Below, piece by piece: positions 1-12,400 of a stretch of 64,000 bases of DNA. A program made the position numbers and the translations under genes. How positions within the stretch are numbered: the first letter of the stretch is position 1; each line of letters starts with the position of its first letter. This DNA comes from Pachypanchax playfairii (Eukaryota > Chordata > Actinopteri > Cyprinodontiformes > Aplocheilidae): the NCBI GenBank assembly GCA_006937955.1, contig SSNP01000035.1, positions 2,099,137 through 2,163,136 of the forward strand, given 5' to 3'. The notes below the pieces were generated by a model. That model was not told the DNA's origin. It ran no database searches and worked only from the letters and a program-made list of their open reading frames with translations.

Positions 1-579
1 CAAGCTGAATGCAATCAAATAAAATTGCACTCATCTTTTTCCTAAACAGTTAAGAGTATACTATTATCTTAAACTGTTATAAAAAAGCTTAGACCAAGAA
101 AGATACATGAATCAGTTCATGAAGTTACTTATTACTTTCACTGCCATAGATGTTTTTTGTTTCATTAGTTATTCTTAATTTAAGCTTTGTTTGGGTTTAT
201 GTCTTTTGTGTGCATGATTAAATAAAAACACTGCCTTCTTATGTTTATTTAATAACTATGATTTATTGTTTTGGGTGCTTTGAGACACCGTAAGTCTAAT
301 ATAATAGTATGAAATGCTCTGTTTGGGTGTTTTCACACCTGCAGTTTTTTAGTCCACTCAAAATGAACTGTGGTTTTGTTTTTGTTTTTTTCTTTGGTGC
401 GGTCTTTGTGCAGATGTGACTCTTGTAAACACATTAAAGGTGGTAAAGAAGATTTTGGAGCAAATTTAGATGTCAAATTTACTTTAAAATAATTTAACTT
501 TTAGTGGTCTTGTACTTATGGTTTCCAAAAGAAAAAGTGATAATGTTAATAAATCAAAGACCTGGTGGGGCTGAAATAA

Positions 580-624
580 AGTAGCCAATAGATAATGAAC
601 CCATTTCATTATCTATTGGCTACT
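580..624. repeat. Perfect 20-bp inverted repeat with 5-nt loop (hairpin)
   Basis: The left arm 580-599 (agtagccaatagataatgaa) is the exact reverse complement of the right arm 605-624, with cccat between them. No mismatch occurs in 20 pairs. It may be the core of a palindromic MITE, a cruciform-forming site or the stem of a small hairpin RNA; nothing in the sequence decides. Confidence 0.9.
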
Positions 625-665
625 AGATTGTCAATCACACTTCTGTACATACTTCGTAGTTTGCT

Positions 666-730
666 TAGGCCTCAGTACTACTGCACGCGGAAGCGCCGTG
701 AAGCGGAGCGGAACTGAGGCCGCTTCCAAA
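666..730. other. CpG-rich patch with nested short inverted repeats
   Basis: In otherwise AT-rich sequence, this patch has repeated CG dinucleotides (cacgcggaagcgccgtg, then aagcggagcgg). It also has two short inverted repeats: ggcctcagt (668-676) with actgaggcc (713-721), and ggaagcg (689-695) with cgcttcc (721-727). Together with the hairpin 40 bases upstream it looks like part of a transposon or a small promoter-like island. Confidence 0.4.
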
Positions 731-3468
731 CAGCCTTTTACCATTGATGACTCTGAGATGTTTGAAGAAACAAAGTTGTTGTAGTTCCACAAAAATCTCC
801 AGCGATGCGATAGTAAGCAAAACTACGCAATTCACAAAGACGTTTCTTCAGTTGAGGGAAAAGGAGGATTTTATACTCAGTAGTTGGTCCTTTGTCCTTA
901 TCAACCATAAAAGCAGCACATCTTTGGAAAGAAGAAAGTCCTTTTTTTTTTTTTTTTTTACAATGTCTTCTCAAAATCCATTCAGCATCCTGTTTATACA
1001 GCTGTGCCTGAAATATTACTCAGAAAAATATTGAAATTGAGTGAATTCTGTGAATGTCGACTAGTTTTAAATGGAGCACCTTATTTTTATATTTACTTTT
1101 TGCACTCCAACTCCAGACACATTTGGCCAATCATCAGACAGAATATTTTTCTGACCTTTTGTGACACATTTTGGTTCTCTAGAATCATTCTCTCTGTGTG
1201 AAAAGAAACACAGGAAAAACCCAACTTAACAAACTCATCAATTGGTTCAGACTGATCCAGCGTTCAGGGTTGTTGTGACTTTAGAGCCTCTGCGTTTGTC
1301 TTTGGGCTTCACTGTGGTCAGTTATCATTCCTTCACAGAGTAGGCTCTTATCTTATACTTGACAGATGCCACAAAATCTACCATTTAAAATTTTAACACT
1401 ATCTGCACATGGTTCAAAATACAACACAACATAAAAACATGGGGATAAAGAAATAGCTAGATGACCAAAAGAAGTGAGTTGCTACATAGTGGACTGGCTG
1501 CAGCATATGATTCAAGTCCTGCTCCCTCACTGTAAACAAATTGAACATTTTAATGACTAAAAAAATAAAAATACACTTTTGTGTTATCTTCTATTTACTC
1601 ACTTATTTTTTAACTTGCTACTCCATGTTCCAGTATCCATGTATTAATACTTAGTTGTAATTAGTTATTGGTGATTTTGAGTGGGTGAATAGGTGGGACT
1701 TTCAGCTCCATGTCTCTGGTTTGCAGACTCTTTTTCCAAGAAAATAGCATGGCAGCTTCTGCAAAGGGAATATTTTGGCTTCATTTTTGAACAACACAAG
1801 TAAGTGGAGAGGCTTTGTCTAGTTATTATCTATGTCAGTTGTGTAAATTGGATTGTTTCATGTTAGGAACAACCTGTTAGGTTCTATTTCTTTTCTAGGA
1901 AATAAAGTTTAGAAGAACTGAGAATAAAATATTGGAACACAGTGTTATGTTTTACAGCAAGAAAATTGTAGGAGGACATTTACCCAAACACCTATCTGAC
2001 TTTTAGGCTATGAGAGTAGAATCTGCAGACTGAGCAGAAAATGTGTTTAATTGTATTTAATCTCCTTCCACTTCCATAGTTCTGCTGCATTGGGAACATT
2101 ACATGAAGTAATTTCTGCAATGAAAGCTTTACTAAAATGAGATTATGTAATCACTTTTTTATTATTTGTTACTTTTTGATTTCAAAGTGTGATTTTTTTT
2201 CTTTGGTATTAGTTTTTAAAAACAATTTAATCAACTAAAACAGTATTTGTCTGTGCATACAACATAATATTGTTCGGCATTTGTCTTGTAACACAATGTT
2301 CTAATGGGGAAGAATCTACATCCTGGCATTCACATGGATGTTATATTGACAATTTCCAGCCATGTAAACATTTTTTTTAAACTTCTTTCTCCCCTCAAAT
2401 AGCAGCAGTACTTCCTTACAGTTGCAGACCCTTCTCGACAGGACAGTAGTGGGTAGATGAAATAACAGGGAAAAGAGTTTGAAGTGTTTACACAGTCTCC
2501 AAATTCCCTACGTACCAGTCTGATGGCCTCTGTGGAGACCTTACACCACAATCTATGAGTCCCAAAGATTTCGACTGCTTACATCCTTACAGCTATGACT
2601 AGTCAGAGCTGTTTTGATGGTAAAAGAAGGAGCTGTGCTATATCAAGCGAGTGTCTTTAATGTTATGGCTAAGCTACAGCAATTATATTTGCCTTTATTA
2701 GATAGAACAATTAAGTTTAGTCTTCTGTTAGTTTGATCAGGAAAAAGTATTTTGTATGAAACGGAATTCCAGAAAGTTAGAATAACACAATGTATTTAAA
2801 ACTTTATGCTACCAAATGATACAGTTGCCAAAAAGACTTTAAAACTTAAGTTTATGTGGATGTGCTATTCCAGTTTATGGTTATATTTTGCATATCAACA
2901 AATAAATTTACTCATGTTGAAAAATTAGGTTAAGACATAAAAACAAGTATTTTGTTTGGTTCAGCTGACCACAGAAACATGATAAAATAAACAAATTAAA
3001 AAATCAAGCTATTGGAATGGACCTAAAACGGCACAGTGACTTGTAGCTGTGGTCATACCATAAGTGGATGTGGTGGTACCTTGAATATTACAAGTGATAA
3101 CTTGTACATTTTTGCACCCGTTTGTACTTCTAAAGGTATTTTTTTTAATTCTACTGTCCCCAAAATGTATTTTTAAATGTGCAAACAAAGGTATAAAAAT
3201 CCATTATTGGTGAAGATACTTTGCACTTTAAGATACACCTGGTGCCAGGGCCAATGTACCTTTTGAGGTACTTTCTTGTACCTTCATTTGTTCTTTTTTA
3301 TTGTGAAGGAGCTGTTCTTATAGAAATTGTACCTAGCCATGTTTAGTTAATTTTTCCTCTACACATTACAGTTTAGAACTATAAATGTGAAATAGAAATC
3401 TGCATGTCAGCATTTGTAAGTCATTAAAATATTGTGCTTATTTTTTTCTCTTTGTGTGTGGACCTCAG

Positions 3469-6400
3469 GTGGAGCGAATTGTGGACAAGAGGCGGAACAA
3501 GAAGGGTAAGTGGGAGTATCTAATTAGATGGAAAGGTTATGGAAGTAAGGAGGATACCTGGGAACCAGAGTATCACTTGCTGCACTGTGAGGAATTCATT
3601 GACCAGTTCAACAGCTCAAGACGACATTCACACAAACGGCCCAAGGTCCAAAAACAACGTGTAGAGTCCCTCCTCACCAGCCAACCTTCTGGAACAGAAA
3701 ACTCCAGGGCTCGGCCTGAGGCTCGAAAAAAGAAAAGGACTTGTGGCCCACCTGTGGGGATGAGAGTAGGATCTGTATTGGGAACTGGAGGGTTGGGGGG
3801 GTTGGGACCCACCCAGAAACAGAAGAGAGTTGAAGCTGGAAAACAAACTTTAGGGGACAGAATGAGCAAAGCCATTACATACAAGCCTCATCCATCTAGT
3901 GGACCTCACTTTGTTTCTCCACTGAGAGTTCCTCATAACGGACTCCAGAATGGAGAGATGGAGCCTCTCATGTACAGCACTGCAGCGAGGTCACACAGAC
4001 TGCCTTCAGATCGGGTGGATGCAGAACTAACACACAAAGAGACCACTGGACCACAGTTTACTACAGAAATAGGTAAGATGTTGAGAATTCAAACGATATC
4101 TTGAAGATGTGTATTTAAGACACGCATAATGATTTTGGATTGTAAAATTAAACACAGCAGAGATCAGATGAAACAAACTTGACAAAACAAAATTTAATAT
4201 ATATTTTCAGTGTTTTTTAAGGTGATTGAATTACTGTACACAGCTCAAAATTTAGAAATGTGACCTCTCTACTAGAGTTAGCTTGGGTCTCTTCCAGATG
4301 TTTACAGATGACTTTTATCATTTCACATATGCCGACTAAACCTGAAAACAATCTTACCGAGTTGTTACATAAATATTTGCTCATGACTCTGTATTACTGG
4401 GTAAACACTTACTTTGCAGGCTAGAAAACAATATTCACTTGTTAATTTATTGTACCAAATTTACCAGAAACTACATCCAAAATGTCCTTGTGTTGCTTAC
4501 AGTGTTATATACATAACAATAAGGAAGATTTTAGAAGCCTTCTTTTATAAACTTGTTATTTAGTTAAGTACTGTTTACAGGAGGTTTTGTTTAAGTGGCC
4601 CTTTATGAGTCTCATTGCAGTGTCTCAGTTCAATTTCGGTCAAGATTTGACATACCAGGACATTAGTTTGAAACTATGTTGTTCTTGTTCAAATTTTCCA
4701 AAGTTTCCAGCTAAAGATTTCTGTAAAGATGCCTTGATATCATTTTGAATATTTCCTGAGTAAAGCAGTCACAAACTATAATTCACACTCCACTGTGCCT
4801 CATTGTTCAGATCAGGTTTTAGTGTTAGTGTCCAAGTGTAATATAGTGAACTTTCAATCACAAACATCCATCTTCTGTAGCAGATGATTGTTCCAAAAGC
4901 AGGGTGAAATATCCATGCAGTTTTAACTTATCGTTTTTTCCATTAAATCTTATTAACATGTCTTTGTAACTGATGTGATCACTGTAGCTCACACACTCCC
5001 TGTAGTGAGTTTCTTGCTTGTGAAGTCATCAGGATCATAGCCCTGTTATAAAAAATTTTACAAAAAATTGTCTTAAGAATTACAGACATCACTATGTTGC
5101 AAATGTTTACATTTATTTATTCACTCTTTTAAAATCTGATTTAAGCGTTTTTTATTTTTTTAGATGGGGCCAGTGTTGGGCAGTTGTCTGTCAGCCTTGT
5201 TTTTTTTTTGTGATATATTTTTGGTTTGTTTGTTTGTTTCTGCTCTTCTGAAATGCAAACTCCATCTCTTCTCTCTCTGATGTCATCCAAAGACATTTTG
5301 ATTAAATAAAAAAAATTCCTGGTAAACTATTTCTTTACATAACCCAAGTTGGATTTTATCTTTGTGATAAAGTCCTGGGTTCAACCTGGTGGATCCATCC
5401 CATTCTCTGAGCTTCTCTCACTTTTTTCTTATTCATTGACCTCCATTTGTACGACAGGCAGAGGTGGAAGACTAGCCTCTGTGTTTAAATCCAACTATCA
5501 CTGCAAAAAGCCACACTCTAGACCTCATTCTTTTAGATTGTGTAGGCTTCTCTGACACAGTATGTTGGACCATGTTGCTGTCCTATTTACTGTTACCTCA
5601 TGCTCAGGTCAAACCACACTCTCCAATTTGTTGTGTGCATACTATTAACTCTTTCCCTACTTCTTTCTTTTCTGCTGCTTTTAGTGGCTCTGTGCACCAG
5701 TGAAAGCTGTGATAATCTCAGCACTGAGGACTTGTTAGATCTGTTCACCTCCACATGTTCTCATATTCGGAACTTTGTAAGTCCTCTGAGAGCCAAGTCA
5801 TCCACATCAGTGACTGAACAATTTCTCTGAGTTGGTGTCAAATAATAGCCATAAACCTCACATTATTCTAAACACTGAACAGTCATCTAAAACCCTTGAA
5901 CCTTTTCCTGTACTCTATGAAAGATTTTTCATCTGTTAAAAAAGCAAAACAAAACAAAAAAAAACTATATACATTTTTCTGTTTATCTTATACTTGATCC
6001 CTCCACCGCTTCTCCATGGAAAGCTGTTTTTGATCTGTTTGAACCAGTTTTTCTCTCCATCTTCTCCCTTTGGCCATCTTCTCCCTTTAAGAATGTTTTG
6101 AAGTCCATCAGGCGATATATTACTGACCTAATTAATCCCTGTCTTATGTGTTTTTGTGTCCCAACTGCACTCAAACATGCTGTTGTGCAACATCTGCTCA
6201 AAAAGAGCAATCTGGCTTCCTCTGTTCTTTCAAACTTTAAGCCCATTTCCAAACTCCTGTTCTTATCAGAAGTCTTCATTGATCGTTTACAACCAGGAAT
6301 TTTGGAAAAAAATTTGAACTGTTCTTGTTTTTAAAGCATTCTACAGAACAAAAACAGCTCTTTTAAGAGATTTTGTGACTTTCTTTGAGCAACTGGTTAT

Positions 6401-9400
6401 GGTAACTCTGCTGTCCCAGTTCACAGTATTCTTCTCTCATGTCCTGACTGTTCTGAAAGGGACGCAGCTTTTCTGACACAAAGAGACCATGATTATACAA
6501 ATGGGAATGCACAGATAAAAAAGCACTATTAAGGAATAGTCAAGACTTGCTTTTGGGTCCCGATTCTAGTAACTCTGCTGTCCCAGTTTCTCAAAGTACC
6601 TCAAGGCTCCATCTCACTGTAGGTCTCATTCTGTTTTTTATTATACGTTTCCTTTTGGGCCTGTTTTCAGAAAACACAATATTATGCTTTTTATGATTTT
6701 CCTGATGCTCTTTAGTTATCGATAGAACCACTATAGATGTATCAGTCAGTTTCAGTGGACAGTCATGAATTTAATCCAATTTCTTTGAGATGTTCAAACT
6801 TGGATTGAACATAGGCTTTTTTAATTGGAACAAAACAAGACAGAAATTGTATTTAGATTATCTGATCTTCTCAGGATGTGTTATGAAATCTTTAGTTTCT
6901 TACTGTGATCCATCTGCCAGAAACCTTTGTGTGATTTTGGACTCCACCTTTCAATTTGACCAACAGATTAGTTCAGTTTTTCCATCTTCTCCTCCTTAGC
7001 AAACACCCACGTTCCACCAGACCAGTTTGAAATTTTAATTCACCCATTCATTACATCTTCCTTGGATTATTGTCATTCATTACGTGTTGGTCTGAGTCAC
7101 TCTTTACTTCAGAGTCTACAAGCTGTACAAACTGCAGCAGCTCACCTTTTGACAGGTGGGAAGACATGAGCTCATCATCCCCTGTACTGGCCTCCCTGCA
7201 ATGGTTTCCGGTCCATTTCGGGATCCAGTTTTCAGTTTTATTGCTTGTTTTTAAAAGTCTTAATTAATTGTCATGACTTTAATTAATCAGAATTTCAGCA
7301 CTATCACAAACCTGCAGTTTTGAGGTCCTCTGATTAAAGACAGAGATATTCCAAGATCCAGACTCAGAACCAGACAGTGTGTTTTCAGTGATGGACTGGA
7401 TTCTGTGGAACAGCTTACTTAAATCACTTCTTTTGACCTGTTTGTTTCCACTAGCTTTTAGCTTTTAGTTTAGAACGGCTTCTTGATTGTTACGTTTACT
7501 TTTTCCCTCTTTTTTCCTTTATGCAGTTTTTGTATAGTTTTGAGTTCATTTGGTAACTGAATGTTTTATATTCAATACACAGTAAAGCATATTAGTTGAC
7601 AAATGTTGGTTTTAAGTATCCCGTGCAAATATATTTTAACTTAATCCAGGAAGTTTTTGAAAAGTTCAGAACACAAAAATGTATATCGTTTTTTTTTTCC
7701 GGGACCATAAAGAAGCATAGAAGAATAAAAGATAAATATAATGAAACGTATAAGAAATCAAAAAGAAAACCAAAGTTTGATAAAGTTCCTAACTTTCTCC
7801 TCTGTAACTATTCTAAATCGCCAATTACATCATTCTGTAGACTTTTTCTGCTACTTGGTCTATTACATTGGTTATGAATGCAGTGAATAGCTGTATGCTT
7901 CAGCATAGCACCTTTTCTTTTGATTGCAGAGAGTTATAGTGTCACATCATGATATCACCTTTGGATTTTACTCTTAGGTCACAGTCCAGGGTCTATAGTT
8001 AATCATTACCTATGGTTAAAACAAGTCATCTTGACACATCTAACAGGAGATTGACACTTATTTTGAATTGGAGCTTTTTTCATCAGCATCAGTAAAAAGG
8101 GAAATTGTTGAGGAGACACTTGTTAGGATAGACATGTCTCAGTGTTGGATAAAGGTGTTCACTCAAAACAGCTTTCGATTGGCTTTCAACCCTGTCCTCT
8201 AATTGGACTAGATGATCTAAACTATGACAGCAGGATGCACCCCCACCGCCAGCCATCAGCTTCCCTCACTGTATGGTCAAAGGTTCCTGTTTCCTGTTTT
8301 ATTTGTCAACTGCTTGAAGATCATATTCTCTTCCTTTTCTTTCCCTGTCCTAGAAACATTTTGAAGCTATTTGTTTTTGTTTGTTGTATTTACGGGATGA
8401 CATGTGAGCAGTTTAAATATATTTTATGGCAATATTATTGGTAATTTACATAGTTATAGTATGCATACTGATAACTCCTATTTATAGTTGTCTGTCATCG
8501 TGTGTTGACAAGTGTAACCAGAGTGTGAACTTAAACACATTTCTGATAAAGTCCCAGTCTGTCAGTTGTTCATTCATACCTTTACTGAAGACGTATTAAG
8601 TCCACCTCACAGCAATCATTCTTGACAGCTATAATGGGTTCTAATCTTTTAATCCTCCAAAGACTACTTCATGCAGCCCATTCAGAAACATCAGTTTACC
8701 TACTACACTGCCTCACACTGTAACTATTTGATTTTCAGTTCTGTGTCAAATCTTTTCTAGCATTGCATTAAAATAGTATATACTTAGGGTATTAATAAAG
8801 CCATCAAAAGAAGTACACACCTTATAATTTGATCCAACAGTTTTTGAAGCTGTTTTACGTTTCCACTTTGCTTTTAGCCGTGAATGGTTAGGTTTAGGTA
8901 TTAAAACTTAGCTGCTATACTCTCTGAGCTGGAGCTGGTTGAGCAAGTTTAAAAAAGTCTGAATGTCGCAAGACCAACAAATTTGAAAAGCAAAACTTAC
9001 TGAGCCACATTTCAATCTCGAAAAAAAGCTAGTGATCAGCAGGTCACACCATGACCCCACAACTGTAAAAATGCTTAACGCTGACGTGAACTTGTCTTGG
9101 CATGAGAGATAAAAATGACACCTGTGCTGACGTTTTTGTGCTTTTATTATGGCTTTCTGTTAATAAATTCAAAATAAAGTATTTTATTTTAGAAAATTGT
9201 TAATTACTTTGATGAAATATAGTTTCTACTGAAAAATATTTGCTCAGCAACTGATTGTTAAAGAGGCCATTTCATACAAATTTCAGGACTTCGTGATTAT
9301 TTCTTAAGTATAAACCAGTAATATGAAACATTTTATATCTAAAAAACATCAGGAAACACTTATTAACAGACCTTTCAATCTGTCTGCATCAAAATTCGGC

Positions 9401-12400
9401 TGGTTCCCGGCGGTTTCCTTCAGGCTTCAGCAGCAGCTCGTTCATAGTCACTATTCGAATTTGCTGAACTCAGATTGGCTAACAAACTAACCTATGAGAG
9501 CAAAGAATACTGTTTCCTGCCCCGCTGCGCATGGCAACATCAGACGTCGTGTCTTCCTGTTTGCTACGTCTTATGCTACAGCTTTTAGCCAGCAGCATGC
9601 TAGGCGTGGTTTCAACTGTGGGAGCTGCCGAATACTAACGAACAAAGGAGTTGTGACGAAACAGATACAGGCCGTTCGGAGAAATTGGGTGTTATCGCCA
9701 CCTGCGTAGTTTGAGAGATAAAAACTGAAAGAGAAGTTGTTGACCTGTTTTCACACCCACTATGAATGTAAGAACACCTGTGTTCATTATTGGAATTGGG
9801 AACCTTGTTGCAACTCTGAATTAGTTACCTGTTTTCCTTATTAACTGTAGTTTAATGTAGTTTGTGGTAAGTGAACATATTGCACACTAATGTTGGACAT
9901 CTGACCAGTAAGTGTGGACTTATGTCTCATAGTTTTAAAGGATTGTTGTAAAAGAAATAAAAATCAGTATTTTCTGTCTCTGGGAGACCAGACAGTAATG
10001 TAATTTCCTCAGGTATTCAGTTTAGAACATTGCTCCTGCCCTATAGGATTTATTTTGTTTGCTAGTAGAATTAATCTGTCATTATGTTTAGCTGTAGTTT
10101 AAGCTGCAGGTTCTCAGGATTTGTTTTCAGTATCAGTCTTCACAGCATAATGCAAATCATGCAGTGAAGGCCAAAAGTAATCAAATTTTTATTGAGAGGA
10201 TAGAAGAACCCAGTGCAACATGGTGAATGTTTCAGTAAGGCTAGTGCTTCAGACTTTACAGTGACCTGGTTCTTTAATGTGACATGTTTGTATAGGCTGA
10301 TATTTGGGATGTTCTGAGTCGGTCTCAAATATCGATGTGGGGTCCTGATCAAGACATTTTTTCCATTAGTTGTTATTGAAATAGCTGAACACTTTCAGCC
10401 CATGTCTGTTACTTACCTACTGTTAATGGTTTGAATTAATTCGTATTGTGATATGGCTGCTGTAAAACACTGTGATGGAATGTTCCAACCTGTCTGTGTT
10501 ATGAAGGTACTTTAAAATAAATCTGAAATGAAACTCTGGTTGATATGTAGAACAAAAGGTAGTGGTTGGAAACACCTTTATTGATAAGAATGAAGAATAT
10601 TATAACAGCTCAAGGGTCACATCACTTACAGTTTGTTTGGCAGAAATCACCTGCCAGCAAGTGAAACTCAGACACAACAACAACAGATTCATTCTGCTGA
10701 ATCATAGACCCACATTATAAGAGAAGAACCAAAAACAGGCTGTCAGCTGTTTCAACTGAAAACTGTCCAGTAGAAAAATAAACACATTGTTCTATGTTAC
10801 CAATCCACTTCTAGATCAACACAAAAGTCACAGAGTAAGATGAAGCTCATTTTCAAGCCTTAAAAGGGTTAAATTTAATCTTTTTGTATTATTGAGGAAC
10901 ATAAAGTTCTATTGAAGTGACACATAAAAACAGCTTTTAGGCTCTTTCACTATGACTTCTCTCAGTGTTACACCTGTCTTAATACATCCAGCCTCNNNNN
11001 NNNNNNNNNNNNNNNNNNNNNNNNNNNNNNNNNNNNNNNNNNNNNNAAAAAAAAACTACTACAACATTGAATTTCCCTTCTGGGATAAATAAAGTATTTT
11101 TCTTTTCTTTTCTTTTCTATGACTTCATCAAGAAGCCACTTGTGAATTAAAAACAATTCAATGTCTTTTAAAAAATGCTCTTCTTTCATTTTCTTTGCTT
11201 CTTTCATCCTTGGGATTGTTAGCTGTAAAAGCATCAGACCACACAGGTTGTTGTGTTCTGTCTGAGTGACTTGTGTGATTGTTTACACCCACAACATGTC
11301 AAGATGTTCTCAGGTAAGAGAATTGTGGGCTGCAGAACGTACAGCTTTCTCCTTTCTTTCTATCCATCTGATCAGAGTCCACAGCTGAGATTGTTACTTT
11401 GAAAAAAAAAAATCCTTTAATCATCGTGGTTAAATAAAAACAAATATTTTGGATGAATCTCTTAAAATATTACTTTGCTTTGATGTTGTTGTATGTAAAA
11501 AGGTTCAGTAATGATTCTGAAACTTGATGTATTTCAGCTACTGTATGTTATGTGGGGTGTTTTTTTAAGTTTGAATATAAATGCAATCAAGCTGAAATTC
11601 TTGGAACCTTACAGTGAAAGCTCAGATATCATGCTGAGAAAATGCCCCAGATGTCACAGATGTAAAGTATAATACATTCAGAATCCCTTCAGTTTTATAC
11701 AATGTTAGTTAAAGCAAACATTATGGGAAAAGTTTATTATTTAATACAGTTATGGTTTTTAAAAAATCTTATTAGACAATAACAAACTCAGACATCCGCA
11801 GCCTTTATTTGGTAGTTGTACCATGAATATTATGTGTAAGTTCACACAAAAAAAACAATTTTTCAAAGAAAAATGACATGAGACATGAAAAGGGATCATT
11901 TTATTTAGTTTGTTTATCGAATCAGCGTATGCAGAAGCTACATTTTCTGTCCAGTGAAGTACAGAAAGTTTGCTGTCAGGAGAAGAAACAGCTTTTATGA
12001 GATGATTATCAGTGATACTGTACACACAGCTCAAGGATCCTCATTCCACACATGACACATTCTGTATGTTGCATCACTGTAGAAACACAAACCAAAATCT
12101 CTTTTTATCTTTAATCTTTAAAAAAAAACAAAAAAAAAAACTTATCAAATGTATCTGACAATTTTACATGTAGAAAAAGATCAAACCAGGTTTCAAACAT
12201 ACTTTCTGCCCCAGTTTTTAACTTTAAAACACATTGGAACAAAAAACAGGTTTTTCTTTCCTTTCAAAATTATTTTAAATTTAATTCTATGCCCCCTCTT
12301 ATACTGAATATGTCTAATATATTATACTAGTAAATACTTTATCTGTGTTTGTCGATGTATTTCTCTTGAAAAAAATGAATGATAAAAATGTTGACCTACT

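Larger units (their letters stand above)
1..3468. other. Part of cdyl2 intron 1 / upstream sequence
   Basis: AT-rich sequence with no convincing exon. It carries the 20-bp hairpin at 580-624 and a CpG-rich patch at about 680-730. A GTACC-rich stretch near 3050-3290 resembles a dispersed teleost repeat. About 325-420, beginning with ttttcacacctgcag, resembles a common fish inverted-repeat transposon fragment. The short open frames at 738-1201 and 2330-2551 have no recognisable protein. Confidence 0.6.

Noticed and set aside
738..1201. Three overlapping short frames in cdyl2 intron 1
   Set aside because: They are built on poly-T/poly-A runs with no recognisable protein and no splice context.
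3454..3468. ATG-initiated extension before the chromodomain
   Set aside because: This is intron sequence ahead of a clear acceptor (gacctcag at 3461-3468). The chromodomain frame starts after it, and family members enter from an upstream exon.
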